Assembly: GCA_020723305.1 (NCBI GenBank)
Contig: DYJC01000007.1
Coordinates: 1-64,000, forward strand
Length of the DNA stretch: 64,000 bases
Reading direction: 5' to 3'
DNA from: Desulfosudis oleivorans
GTDB taxonomy: Bacteria; Desulfobacterota; Desulfobacteria; Desulfobacterales; SURF-7
Under the pieces are notes generated by a model, which saw nothing but the letters and a program-made list of their open reading frames with translations, had not been told where the DNA came from and ran no database searches. Position 1 is the first letter of the stretch, and each line of letters starts with the position of its first letter. Shown in pieces: positions 1 to 8,603 of this stretch. The position numbers were made by a program, and so were the translations under genes.

Positions 1-1
1 A

Positions 2-124
2 ATGCCGCATCAAGCTGCCCTGGATCGATACAATGCAGTGGGGTGTCATATTTATCGAACAGATGAAAATGGTTGTGTGTCCATGACCACGGATGGGTTC
101 TCATTGCAATTTATTACTCAATAA
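2..124 (+). CDS. ComEC/Rec2-type protein, C-terminal end (partial)
   Basis: The window opens inside a reading frame that runs 40 codons to a TAA at 122-124. The visible peptide has the pattern H-x-A-A-L-x-R-Y, then an Ile-Tyr-Arg-Thr-Asp segment, then a Gly followed by a short beta-strand and Thr-Asp-Gly. This resembles the extreme C-terminus of the metallo-beta-lactamase-like domain of ComEC/Rec2 DNA-uptake proteins, where an 'RTD..G' strand is common. In that family the protein is an inner-membrane channel component for imported single-stranded DNA. Only the tail is available, so the assignment rests on a short match; the rest lies upstream of the window. Confidence 0.5.
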   Translation: MPHQAALDRYNAVGCHIYRTDENGCVSMTTDGFSLQFITQ

Positions 125-128
125 CAAT

Positions 129-176
129 ATATTGTGTATCTTTTTTCTTGACACACAATATCTTTCATTTTATAGC
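129..176 (+). promoter_or_regulatory. Sigma70-like promoter with overlapping inverted repeat
   Basis: TTGACA (148-153), a 17-bp spacer and TATAGC (171-176) form a good sigma70-type promoter 24 bp before the start at 200. A perfect 9-bp inverted repeat (ATATTGTGT at 129-137, ACACAATAT at 153-161) straddles the -35 box. This is the usual geometry for a repressor operator, so the small gene downstream may be regulated; the regulator is unknown. Confidence 0.5.
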
Positions 177-199
177 ACAAAATAAACGAAGAGGACATC

Positions 200-508
200 A
201 TGGAACAAATCAATACATCCGGGGCAAATCTTGACGGCCTGAAAAGTGTTGAAATCTATGTAGGCCGTCTGGACCGAATCTATCAATTCAAGGTCTGGGG
301 AAATACACGAACCTCAATGTTTGTTCTGATAAAAGAAGATTCCGAACTGGTTCAACAGTTCGATGTGGGGGATGTGTATGAGATGACATTTCGCAGTTCA
401 GATGCATCCAGGCCAATAAAAAGCTGTAACACAAAAATCAAATATTTTAACAAAATCGACCAGGGACGATTCAAGGGCCATTATCTGACCGGCCTGTCTA
501 TTGTATGA
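200..508 (+). CDS. Small PilZ-like hypothetical protein
   Basis: This encodes a 102-residue soluble protein with no signal peptide or membrane segment. It is predicted to be mostly beta strand, and the closing Gly-Arg-Phe-Lys-Gly-His-Tyr-Leu-x-Gly-Leu pattern recalls the last strands of PilZ-type barrels. The RxxxR and D/NxSxxG c-di-GMP-binding motifs of canonical PilZ domains are not visible, so c-di-GMP binding is not supported. The start at 200 lies after a purine-rich GAAGAGGA ribosome-binding site and 24 bp downstream of a promoter. It stands alone, with a hairpin after its stop. The function is unknown; the PilZ resemblance is weak. Confidence 0.6.
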   Translation: MEQINTSGANLDGLKSVEIYVGRLDRIYQFKVWGNTRTSMFVLIKEDSELVQQFDVGDVYEMTFRSSDASRPIKSCNTKIKYFNKIDQGRFKGHYLTGLSIV

Positions 509-553
509 ACAAAAAGGCTTTTTTTCGGAAACAGATTTTCTTTTGAATCCGAA

Positions 554-577
554 AAATGGAAATATGCATTTCCATTT
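554..577 (+). terminator. Hairpin downstream of the PilZ-like gene
   Basis: AAATGGAAAT (554-563), a 4-nt loop and ATTTCCATTT (568-577) form a perfect 10-bp stem 46 bp after the stop at 508. The stem is AT-rich and no T-run follows. It may end or stabilise the transcript rather than act as a strong intrinsic terminator. Confidence 0.35.
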
Positions 578-788
578 GAAAAAACGCCTCCTGTCTGTTA
601 TTGATTTGGCCAATATCCTATTTCACATTGATCCATAAATAATTCCTGAAATGGATTTGTAGTCCTTTATGAAAGTGACCATTTCCGAATGATTTGCCGA
701 ATCTGAAAACTCAATATTTTTTTATATCTCTTTTAAAAAAACCGCCATGTACTTACGGATGATAAACAAGATTCAGGAGAAATTCTAA

Positions 789-2291
789 ATGCTGTTATTT
801 CCCCTTCAACTGTCCTGTTCACTCCGCTTTGCGTTGTGTATACTGCTAGTATTGTCATATACTGCCACTTGCGCAGCCGGACAAAAAGGAGCTACCTATT
901 TTGATTTTGGCATTTTCGCCTTCGAAGATGGGGATTATGAAGGTGCACAAAAAAATTTCCTGAAGGCCATAACAGAAAATCCTGAAAACGCGGATTATCA
1001 TCATTATCTGGGGAAGACCTATATAAAAACAGAATTGTTTCAGGAAGCGGAAAAAGCCCTGAATCAAGCATGGGCACTTCATTCCAGTATTGAAGGATTG
1101 AAATATGATATGGCCATTGTACAATATCGACTGGGTATTTACCCGGCAGCAACCTTCCTGTTTGCCGAAGAACTGTCTGAGAATCCATCCAATGTTCTGG
1201 CACAATATTATATGGGTATCTGCATGTACAAGCGCAAACAGTTTAAAAATGCCCTGGAACACTTTGAAACAGCCTCGAATAAAAACCCCAGTATCAAGCC
1301 AAACGGATATTTTTATTCGGGGATCTGTCACATGCAGCTAAAAAATACGGAAATGGCGATTGAAAAATTCTCATGGGTGGCGGATCATGCGCAGGATGAT
1401 CTGAAAATAAATGCAGAAAAATGGTTACAATCTGCACAGGCAATTGAAAAATCAGCCAATCCTCTTCGCCTGAATCTGAAAATCGGCCTCCAATACGATG
1501 ACAATGTTGCCCTGGAACCTCTGGATCAAGATCTATATGCGGATGAGGGTGACTTTGGTTTCACAACCTATTTTTCCGGTAAATACCGGCTGATCCGGTA
1601 TGGCGATCTCTCATCCGGTATTGGTTATAACCACTACCAGTCTACCCAAATTGATCTGAAAGAATATAATCTCATGGGCAGCATCCCCAATCTCTACCTC
1701 AAGTATAACTATAATCCATATATACTTGGCCTTACCCTGCAACCCATCTACTACTGGCTGGACAATGAAAAATACATGTTTCGAAAACAGATGAACATGG
1801 ATCTGGTCTGGAACATGACCGATACCTTTTCAAACCGTTATTCATTGGTATTTTATGATGAAACCAATTATATCACCAGCGGGAGAAACGGGCAGAACAT
1901 TCAATTTCTGGTTGATGCCTTCTACCGGATTCCGGATAACAATCTTTCATTGCTGGGAGGAATCGGATTGGATCAGAACACTACCGATCATTCCGACTAT
2001 AAATACTTCGGGATTCAAGCCAAAATCGGTGCTGCCTGGAATCTGCCCTGGGAAACACTTTTTTCTCCAACCGCAAAGGTTTACAGCAAACAATATTCCA
2101 ATACCGACTCCAACTACGATATAAAACGGGATGATTTCAAATATGAGCTGATGACATCCATATCTCATAGAATTATATACAAATGGTTAACGGGAAGCAT
2201 CGAGTACAAATATACCAAAAATGATTCCAATATTTCTGTTTATAGCTATCAAGGCAATAAGATCTCTTTTTCTATTTCCGCAAGCTATTGA
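789..2291 (+). CDS. TPR protein with C-terminal outer-membrane beta-barrel
   Basis: The 500-residue product has three parts. Residues 1-31 are a signal peptide ending near Cys-Ala-Ala-Gly. Residues 35-220 are about five tetratricopeptide-like helical repeats (for example 'YHHYLGKTYI', 'AQYYMGICMY'). Residues 228-500 are alternating, Tyr/Asn/Asp-rich beta strands that begin with a 'GLQYDDNV' strand and end in an aromatic residue (Ser-Ala-Ser-Tyr). That is the expected layout of a periplasmic TPR domain followed by an outer-membrane barrel, as in DUF560/Slam-like and related surface-export proteins. AGGAG sits about 9 bp before the ATG. It is the first gene of a cassette with a FecR-domain protein and a beta-helix protein. 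A role in exporting or anchoring the beta-helix protein is inference only. Confidence 0.7.
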   Translation: MLLFPLQLSCSLRFALCILLVLSYTATCAAGQKGATYFDFGIFAFEDGDYEGAQKNFLKAITENPENADYHHYLGKTYIKTELFQEAEKALNQAWALHSSIEGLKYDMAIVQYRLGIYPAATFLFAEELSENPSNVLAQYYMGICMYKRKQFKNALEHFETASNKNPSIKPNGYFYSGICHMQLKNTEMAIEKFSWVADHAQDDLKINAEKWLQSAQAIEKSANPLRLNLKIGLQYDDNVALEPLDQDLYADEGDFGFTTYFSGKYRLIRYGDLSSGIGYNHYQSTQIDLKEYNLMGSIPNLYLKYNYNPYILGLTLQPIYYWLDNEKYMFRKQMNMDLVWNMTDTFSNRYSLVFYDETNYITSGRNGQNIQFLVDAFYRIPDNNLSLLGGIGLDQNTTDHSDYKYFGIQAKIGAAWNLPWETLFSPTAKVYSKQYSNTDSNYDIKRDDFKYELMTSISHRIIYKWLTGSIEYKYTKNDSNISVYSYQGNKISFSISASY

Positions 2292-2360
2292 CCGGATTCA
2301 TTTTTACCATATCCAACTTAGAGATGGATGGATATGTACTGTCATATTCAGGAGTATTTT

Positions 2361-3419
2361 ATGAGGCGTTTTCTAAAAATTGTGATATCCCTTGCATCTA
2401 TATTCCTTGTTTGGGATGCTGTTTTTCACTTTTCCACTCCCTGTCTATCTGCATCCGAATCCATTCTGCCTAAGGGCCTGACCATTTCTGAACAATTCAA
2501 ACATGGATATGGGGCTCCTGTGGGAACAATGATTTTGACACAAGGAAAGGTTGTTGTTGTTCATCAGGGAATCCCATCCGGTTTTATCGCCAATAGCAAA
2601 ATCCCTTTGTTCAAAGGCGATACCCTGTATACAGACGAGAAAGCACGCGCGCGCTTTAAGCTGAATGACGGAAGTATAATGACAATCTCTTCTCTTACAA
2701 AATTAACCATCAACAAAAGCATCTATGATCCTCAAAAAAAACAGCGAACCTCTTTTTTAAGCCTGGCCCTTGGAAAAGCCCGATTCCTGGTCACCAAACT
2801 GGTGAAGTTTCAGAAGTCCACATTTTCCGTAAAGTCCGGAACCTTTGTCGCCGGGGTGAGAGGTTCTGATTTTATTATTGCTCAGACCGATGAAAAAACA
2901 GAAATTACCACTCTGGAAAAAACCAGCCTGGAAGTAGTACCCATGAATGACCCGGAACTGAAACCTGTTCTCCTTTCTTCATTTCAGCATACCAGCGCAA
3001 CTCAGGAAGGTGAACTGCAGCAACCTCGGGACATTTCGTCTTATGAGGCTGAGCTTCTGAAACAGGAATTCCAACTGCCTGGAGATCCGGAAATCAGTTC
3101 ATCAGATTCCAATGAAGGTAAGGCTGATAAACCAGGCAGCAAAGATGGAGATAAAGACAAAACAGATTCAACAACAGGTAGCCCCATGCCCTCCCGCGAA
3201 TTGCAGGGACTTCTTCCCCTGGATGGTCTGACCACTGAAGGCTTCCTCATCCCCATGGAAGAACTGGAAAAGCCAGACTTTATGTCACCGGAATTCGAGC
3301 CGCCGCTTGAACCACCGGAACTGCCGCCGGAATGGGACCCAGAAAAGCCTGTGGAAGATCCGCCTGAGAAGCCGGAACTGGAAGAAGAGCTGCCTGGATT
3401 ACCCGGACTGCCGAAATAA
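2361..3419 (+). CDS. FecR-domain exported protein with Pro/Glu-rich tail
   Basis: This encodes 352 residues from ATG 2361, chosen because AGGAG (2350-2354) lies 6 bp upstream and the peptide then begins with a clean signal sequence (Met-Arg-Arg-Phe-Leu-Lys plus hydrophobic core). An in-frame ATG at 2328 lacks this support. Residues about 50-180 match the FecR fold: a 'VVVVHQG' strand, 'GDTLYTDEKARARFKLNDGS' and 'VKSGTFVAGVRGSDF' are typical. There is no cytoplasmic sigma-regulator domain, so it is the stand-alone exported FecR type found beside TPR/barrel proteins rather than a classical FecI partner. The C-terminal 110 residues are low-complexity, rich in Pro, Glu and Leu, with repeated P-E-L steps. 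It follows the barrel gene by 69 bp and is probably cotranscribed with it. Confidence 0.75.
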   Translation: MRRFLKIVISLASIFLVWDAVFHFSTPCLSASESILPKGLTISEQFKHGYGAPVGTMILTQGKVVVVHQGIPSGFIANSKIPLFKGDTLYTDEKARARFKLNDGSIMTISSLTKLTINKSIYDPQKKQRTSFLSLALGKARFLVTKLVKFQKSTFSVKSGTFVAGVRGSDFIIAQTDEKTEITTLEKTSLEVVPMNDPELKPVLLSSFQHTSATQEGELQQPRDISSYEAELLKQEFQLPGDPEISSSDSNEGKADKPGSKDGDKDKTDSTTGSPMPSRELQGLLPLDGLTTEGFLIPMEELEKPDFMSPEFEPPLEPPELPPEWDPEKPVEDPPEKPELEEELPGLPGLPK

Positions 3420-3491
3420 CTCAGAGCGGGTGTTTTCACAAACGATAGGGAATGAATTGAATGCATTCATAAAAAATTTTAAAGGGCATGT

Positions 3492-5891
3492 ATGATGAAC
3501 CTGATTAACCGGAGAAAAGACACAATGCCAGATCGCCCAAGAATCAAAAATTCCATTGTATTCATCCTCATCCATTTCTGCATCCTATTGGCTGTCCGCT
3601 ATCCGGCAATTGCAGCGGATTATTTTGTGGATATTGTCAATGGCTGCGATGTGGCCGGGGGCCCTTGCGCGGCCGCAGGAGACGGTTCCGCGGCCTCTCC
3701 CTGGAAGACCCTTCATTTTGCGGTAAACAACTACACCCCCTCAGCCGCCGACACCCTTTATGTATTACCCGGTACTTACAGCGTGGCCAATGGTGAATCC
3801 AATACTCAACTTGTCGTTCCTGCCAACCTGACGATTATAGGGCAACCCATGGGTGTACCCATAATTGATGGTACAGGTTCAACCGCAACCTTTTGGCTGG
3901 ACAATGGAGTTCGGTTTAACAGCACATCAACCGGAACCAGTATCCAAGGGGTGACCATTAAAAAATTTTCCCGGGGAATCGGAGTCTATAACTCCTCAGC
4001 CGAAATCAAAAACAACATCCTGACAGACAACATCACCGGGGTTTTTATAGAGGCTAACGGCACCAGTGCATCCCCAATGATTATAAACAATTTGATCTAT
4101 GACGATAAATCTACTACCTTGGCTCCCATGGACTATGGAATAACCATCCGGGGCATTGGGACCGGAGGCACGAACAATTCAGGCATCTATCACAACACTA
4201 TAGATGGCGGGACAACTGACGGCATTTATCTTGATCGGGATGTAGACTCTATTGTTGCAGACATTAAATACAACAACATAACGAATTTCGGAGGATATGG
4301 AATCAACTACGTGGATTCCGTTAGCGCCGGTTCTGCTGTTGCTTACAATAATATCTATGGTAATGGCACGGCTTATACCATAAACTTGGATGGTGGATTT
4401 GCCTCAAACAACATCTTCCTTGACCCGGGGTATTTGGATCCGGGCAATCATGACTATCACCTTCCACCCACTTCAAATTCAGCTTATCAAATTCCTTCAG
4501 GAGCCGGTGATCCGGTCACCCATGATCTGGACGGAGAATTACGTATTTTGCCCTACGATATCGGATGTTATGAGTTTGAAGACCTGTTTACCCTGACGGT
4601 TACAGTGGTTGGCGACGGTCTGGTGACCTCGGAGATTGAAGATATCAAATGCCCGGGAGATTGTACGGAAACCGCCATGTACGGAACCCTCTTCACACTG
4701 ACACCGACTCCTGGTATTGGATACCGGTTTGACCACTGGGTTATGGATGGGGTTGAAACAACAGACAATCCTGTCCAGATATTGATGGATAAAAATATTC
4801 AGGTTAATGCTATCTTTGAAAATCTCAACGCTCCGGAGCATACTTTCAATGAACAGATTTTTCCGTCTGGAACCAAAAACATTATCATCCGGGCCGACAA
4901 TTTTTTCACCTCAAACGTTATGGATCATATACGCTCACACTGGACTGTGCGGCGTGAAGATCGAAAAGCCTATTACTGCGATGATTATGATCCCAGCTTC
5001 ACCGCTGAAACAGAGACCACTTCAGATCTGACTTCACATGGCGTTTATGGGCTGACAACCGGCATGGTCTATATCTGGAAGGTAGGATATGAAGATACCA
5101 ACGGTAACATTACCTGGTCTGATGAATATGGTTTTGCTGTTGGAGATATTGCCTCCATGCCGGTGATGAGGATTCCAGGCGGGATATCTCTAAAGGACTA
5201 TCAAATGGTTTCTTTCCCGCTCTGGTCACGGCAGCCCCTGTCGGATCTGCTGGAAGTTGACTGCGACCCCAAAACCATTCGGCTTGGAGCTTGGGATCCC
5301 ACCACAAATCAATATATCGAATGCGGTCCGAATCTAACCATTCAACCTGGGCAGGCATACTGGCTTTTATCCAGAAATAATTTTGAAAAAACGCCACAGG
5401 GTATTGCAGTAACATCGGAACTGGAGGTTGAGCTTAAGTTGCACAAGGGATGGAACATGATTGCCTGCCCTAATGCAAGAGCCTATATATGGGACGATGT
5501 TCAGATTCTAGAATCTGACTTGCAAGGTGGCACCACATTTGGTCCGGTTCGGATTGGAAGCCTTACAAACAGCGCATATATTGATCCAGTGCTTTGGCGG
5601 TGGGAAAACGGGGTATATGCCGGTGACACGGTCAGGATGGAGACTTATAAAGGATACTGGGTCAAGGCAAACCGGGACAATCTGTTTTTAAAATTTCCGG
5701 AAAATGCCGTCTATTCAGCATCACTTCCTTCAGATCGATCAACCCGAACCTCTGCTGAAAATGATTATCGAAAACAATTCAATACAAACACAATGGAAAC
5801 ACCGCCCCTTCCCATGGGGGATGACATATCGTCAGACAATACAGGGGGTTGTTTTATCAATAACTTATATCCGTCTTCGTCAGGCTTTTAA
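3492..5891 (+). CDS. Secreted parallel beta-helix protein with CFI-type tail
   Basis: The product is 799 residues. A signal peptide ends near 'AIAADYFVD', after which residues about 45-330 carry right-handed beta-helix/DUF1565-type repeats ('SPWKTLHFAV', 'IQGVTIKKF', 'IIN/NNI' turns). Residues about 365-440 look like a divergent InlB B-repeat ('TLTPTPGIGYRFDHW..DG', '..VNAIFE'), followed by a unique beta-rich C-terminal region. The last 13 residues start at Cys787 with Cys-Phe-Ile and end Ser-Ser-Gly-Phe, resembling the tail of the LVIVD protein at 42092. The start is ambiguous: ATG 3492/3495 behind AAGGG, or ATG 3525 behind GGAG, which gives a more usual short n-region. It is the third gene of the TPR-barrel/FecR cassette and its stop overlaps the convergent gene by 12 bp. 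It is likely extracellular or surface-attached; the ligand is unknown. Confidence 0.75.
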   Translation: MMNLINRRKDTMPDRPRIKNSIVFILIHFCILLAVRYPAIAADYFVDIVNGCDVAGGPCAAAGDGSAASPWKTLHFAVNNYTPSAADTLYVLPGTYSVANGESNTQLVVPANLTIIGQPMGVPIIDGTGSTATFWLDNGVRFNSTSTGTSIQGVTIKKFSRGIGVYNSSAEIKNNILTDNITGVFIEANGTSASPMIINNLIYDDKSTTLAPMDYGITIRGIGTGGTNNSGIYHNTIDGGTTDGIYLDRDVDSIVADIKYNNITNFGGYGINYVDSVSAGSAVAYNNIYGNGTAYTINLDGGFASNNIFLDPGYLDPGNHDYHLPPTSNSAYQIPSGAGDPVTHDLDGELRILPYDIGCYEFEDLFTLTVTVVGDGLVTSEIEDIKCPGDCTETAMYGTLFTLTPTPGIGYRFDHWVMDGVETTDNPVQILMDKNIQVNAIFENLNAPEHTFNEQIFPSGTKNIIIRADNFFTSNVMDHIRSHWTVRREDRKAYYCDDYDPSFTAETETTSDLTSHGVYGLTTGMVYIWKVGYEDTNGNITWSDEYGFAVGDIASMPVMRIPGGISLKDYQMVSFPLWSRQPLSDLLEVDCDPKTIRLGAWDPTTNQYIECGPNLTIQPGQAYWLLSRNNFEKTPQGIAVTSELEVELKLHKGWNMIACPNARAYIWDDVQILESDLQGGTTFGPVRIGSLTNSAYIDPVLWRWENGVYAGDTVRMETYKGYWVKANRDNLFLKFPENAVYSASLPSDRSTRTSAENDYRKQFNTNTMETPPLPMGDDISSDNTGGCFINNLYPSSSGF

Positions 5892-6482
5892 AAACCGCCC
5901 CACATTTTGTAATGTTGATTTGGCCTCTTCCAGGGAGGAAACTTCAAAAGCTTGAAATCCTTCTGCTTTTGCACCGGATTGAAAAATATCGGTTATTGGT
6001 TTGATATCTGTTGTTTTAATGCAGACAAGATTTGCAATACCCGTTTGAGAAAAATTATACACAAGTTTTCTCAGATGAAAAATCACCCTCTTTTTGAAAG
6101 GGCCCTGCAATTCTGTAAAATCATTAATAACATCATATCCCTCCCTCAAATTGGAAAGAACCGTGATAATACCGTTAGAAGCTAGCTTGACAGCGTTGTA
6201 GTCCAATTCACCGGCAAGATGAAAATACAAGCGATTCTCATCTTCATCGATTCGCACTTCCCACCTGGTATTATTCTTTTGTCCCGTTTTTTCAAGGGGA
6301 GGACGTTTTCTTTTCAGCAAACCGGATAAATGATCGAGTCGTTTTTCATAGTCCGCTATTTTATCTTCCATTTTTTCAATCTCACGAACCAGAAACGGAA
6401 CCGCTTTCATCGCAATCTCAACATCTTTTATATCCACACTGGACCGGTGGCGGAATTTATTTTTAAGCTCATTCAGTTCCAT
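5880..6482 (-). CDS. Coiled-coil protein with STAS-like domain
   Basis: This encodes a 200-residue cytoplasmic protein. Residues about 1-60 are charged and helical with heptad-like spacing, giving a short coiled coil. Residues about 75-195 have an alternating alpha/beta pattern ('RLYFHLAGELDYNAVKLA', 'GYDVINDFTEL', 'ANLVCIKTTD') suggestive of a STAS/SpoIIAA-type fold, although the phosphorylatable Ser of anti-sigma antagonists is not recognised. ATG 6482 is preferred because AGGAG lies 10 bp upstream; an in-frame GTG at 6488 has only 4 bp spacing. Its stop overlaps that of the convergent beta-helix gene by 12 bp. It has no obvious operon partner, and its function is unknown. Confidence 0.65.
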   Translation of the reverse strand: MELNELKNKFRHRSSVDIKDVEIAMKAVPFLVREIEKMEDKIADYEKRLDHLSGLLKRKRPPLEKTGQKNNTRWEVRIDEDENRLYFHLAGELDYNAVKLASNGIITVLSNLREGYDVINDFTELQGPFKKRVIFHLRKLVYNFSQTGIANLVCIKTTDIKPITDIFQSGAKAEGFQAFEVSSLEEAKSTLQNVGRFLKA

Positions 6483-6497
6483 TATCACTAATCTCCT

Positions 6498-6780
6498 ATA
6501 AAATTAAATTCCAAATGATTGCATTTTTTTCTGGTCAGTATCATTTCATAAAACGCAACACCGGAAGTAATAAGATATCACCCAACCCTTCCATACAACA
6601 AGCTATCTGATTTGAAAAAGTGAGTAATCCATTTATTAATTATGATTTTTGAAGGTATGAAGATCTGTTGACTACTGTTCAGAATACTTCTTATTTAATC
6701 ATTTTTCAACCATAAAATATTCATGTATTCTTTATTACCAAATAAAACCTTTTACGTTTTATAAACATTTACCTTTAGCC
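6498..6780. other. AT-rich intergenic spacer
   Basis: This spacer lies between two divergent genes. I see no reading frame, RNA gene or repeat in it. It is strongly AT-rich and holds only the upstream region of both transcripts; the plus-strand promoter starts at 6781. Confidence 0.5.
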
Positions 6781-6809
6781 TTGACACCTTCCAACATTTT
6801 GGGAATAAT
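6781..6809 (+). promoter_or_regulatory. Sigma70-like promoter of the GGDEF gene
   Basis: TTGACA (6781-6786), a 17-bp spacer and AATAAT (6804-6809) match sigma70 -35 and -10 boxes closely. They lie about 130 bp upstream of the start at 6939, leaving a long leader with no clear structure. Confidence 0.5.
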
Positions 6810-6938
6810 TCAGCGCCCACTAAAATTAGGGGGTTCTTCGAAAAAAAATCTCATTTCCGGGATTTTCAGTAGAAGTCAATGCCAACAAGGTTTCTATGCT
6901 ACATTAACAGGTAAGTTCAATAAGCAGGCTATACTAAA

Positions 6939-8036
6939 ATGAATGAAATCGATGCGATAATCCACAGACTTCAAGAAAATGAAAAAGTTTCCAAAAAATT
7001 TCAAATCGTGGAAACCAAGATATTAACCATATTAAACTTCAAGGACCTTTTTGAAGTTTTACTTACAGAAATCAGAAATGAATTCCAGATCCCCTATGTC
7101 TGGATAACTATGATCCGGAACAGTGAGGTTTCAAGTCTGATCGAATCGATTGGGAAATCGGATATCTTAAAAGAAAATATCAATATTATTGGTAAAACTT
7201 CTTTTATGGAACTAGTGGGAGAACAAAAAAGTCCGACATTGATTAACACCAATTTAAAGCCCTATTTTAAACTTTTACCTAGAAATAAAAAATTCTTTTT
7301 TAAATCCATCGCCGTTGCTCCGATTACAATTGACGGCCAGGTCATCGGCAGTTTGAATCAGGCAGATTCATCCGTTTCCCGGTTTCAGCCAGGAATCGAT
7401 ACATCTCTGTTGGAGCAACTGGCAATAAAAGTATCTTTGTGTCTTTCCAATGTAACCGCTCATGAAAAACTCAGACTGTTAACCTGCAATGACCCTCTTA
7501 CCGGTCTTTTAGATTACAGCGTAACGGAAAAGATTTTAAAAAGAGAATTTTTTCGCTCCAAGCGATATTCCACGCCTTTGTCCTTTGTATATATTGATAT
7601 CGATTATTTAAAAAAAATCAATGAGACATACGGGCGGGATTGTGGGGATGACCTTTTAATCCATTTTTCTGATGTTATGCGAAAAATATGCCGCCAGTCA
7701 GATATTATCAGCAGATTCGGCGATGATGAATTTACTATTATCATGCCTCAAACCGATCTGAAAAATGCTTATATACTGATTGATCGAATTGTGGCACAAT
7801 TAAAAACAAACCCTTGCTCATCAAGGGAATTTGATATTCCAGTTACCTTCAGCTACGGAATCATATCATCTGAAGATGAAGCCATAGACAGGTGGTCCTT
7901 ACTTGTGTCTAAAGCAAAAGATCTGCTTTCTATCAATAGATCGGACCGGAAAGATCCTCCAAAAGAAATGGGAAAAAGCAGGAATCCAAAAATCATCAAA
8001 TTACCGGCAAGTGCCAACCCGTCCCGGGATAATTAA
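6939..8036 (+). CDS. GAF/DUF484-like sensor with GGDEF domain (GDDEF variant)
   Basis: The product is 365 residues with no signal peptide. Residues about 5-175 resemble a DUF484/GAF sensor module, with an N-terminal helix, 'NFKDLFEVLL', and 'FQPGIDTSLLEQLAIKVSLCLSN'. Residues about 183-340 are a GGDEF domain: 'DPLTGLLD' opens it, 'DIDYLKKINETYG' carries the metal-binding Asp, and an intact RxxD I-site is at 252-255. The signature at 261-265 is Gly-Asp-Asp-Glu-Phe, so the second Gly, which normally contacts GTP, is replaced. Diguanylate cyclase activity is therefore uncertain and it may be a c-di-GMP or GTP sensor. It lies alone behind its own promoter, and a terminator follows. The ribosome-binding site is weak. 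Confidence 0.85.
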   Translation: MNEIDAIIHRLQENEKVSKKFQIVETKILTILNFKDLFEVLLTEIRNEFQIPYVWITMIRNSEVSSLIESIGKSDILKENINIIGKTSFMELVGEQKSPTLINTNLKPYFKLLPRNKKFFFKSIAVAPITIDGQVIGSLNQADSSVSRFQPGIDTSLLEQLAIKVSLCLSNVTAHEKLRLLTCNDPLTGLLDYSVTEKILKREFFRSKRYSTPLSFVYIDIDYLKKINETYGRDCGDDLLIHFSDVMRKICRQSDIISRFGDDEFTIIMPQTDLKNAYILIDRIVAQLKTNPCSSREFDIPVTFSYGIISSEDEAIDRWSLLVSKAKDLLSINRSDRKDPPKEMGKSRNPKIIKLPASANPSRDN

Positions 8037-8044
8037 TAGATAAA

Positions 8045-8073
8045 AAAAGCCCTGCTTTGTTGCAGGGCTTTTT
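8045..8073. terminator. Bidirectional intrinsic terminator
   Basis: GCCCTGC (8049-8055), loop TTTGTT and GCAGGGC (8062-8068) form a strong stem flanked by an A-run on the left and TTTTT on the right. It lies between the convergent ends of the GGDEF gene (8036) and rplQ (8104), so it can stop both transcripts. Confidence 0.85.
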
Positions 8074-8103
8074 ACATTATTAACATAAGGTAAGGATTAT
8101 ATT

Positions 8104-8595
8104 TTATTTGGTCTGTGAAGGTAATTCCGTATCTGTTTCTGGTTCTTTTGCAGTAACAGACTCTTTTGATTCTGATTTCTTTGTTATCTTTTCTTCTGTT
8201 TTGTTTTTTAGTTTTTTATCTTTTTTCTTTTTTATGGGTTCCGGTGTAATCAATTCGATTATTGAAACTGGTGCGGCATCTCCAGGACGTGTTCCGATTT
8301 TTGTTATCCTGGTATATCCGCCTGAGGAGGCGCTGAACTTTTCGGATACCTCTTCAAACAGCTTATGAACAACTGCTTCCTCTCTCATTATAGCGAGTGC
8401 CTGACGACGAGCATGCAGGTCTCCTCTTTTTGCAAGCGTGATCAATCGATCGGCCCATCTTCTCAACTCTTTTGCCTTCACATCTGTCGTCTTGATGCGT
8501 TCATATTTGAAAAGAGAAGTTACCATGTTGCGAAACATGGCTCCTCTATGGCTTGAAGTTCTATTTAACTTTACTCCACTTTTACAATGTCGCAT
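8104..8595 (-). CDS. rplQ: 50S ribosomal protein L17
   Basis: The product is 163 residues. The first about 115 residues are the L17 fold, beginning '[12 protein letters not shown]' and containing 'HRGAMFRNM' and '[22 protein letters not shown]'; these line the polypeptide exit tunnel region of the 50S. The last about 45 residues are a Lys/Glu/Thr-rich, probably disordered extension beyond the usual 115-130 length. It is the final gene of the alpha operon and ends 31 bp before the bidirectional terminator. It starts 8 bp after the rpoA stop and so is translationally close to it. Confidence 0.97.
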   Translation of the reverse strand: MRHCKSGVKLNRTSSHRGAMFRNMVTSLFKYERIKTTDVKAKELRRWADRLITLAKRGDLHARRQALAIMREEAVVHKLFEEVSEKFSASSGGYTRITKIGTRPGDAAPVSIIELITPEPIKKKKDKKLKNKTEEKITKKSESKESVTAKEPETDTELPSQTK

Positions 8596-8603
8596 AGGAT
8601 TGA

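Noticed and set aside
3041-3466. Ser/Gly/Pro-rich minus-strand frame of 141 codons
   Set aside because: It is the shadow of the Pro/Glu-rich tail of the FecR-domain gene.
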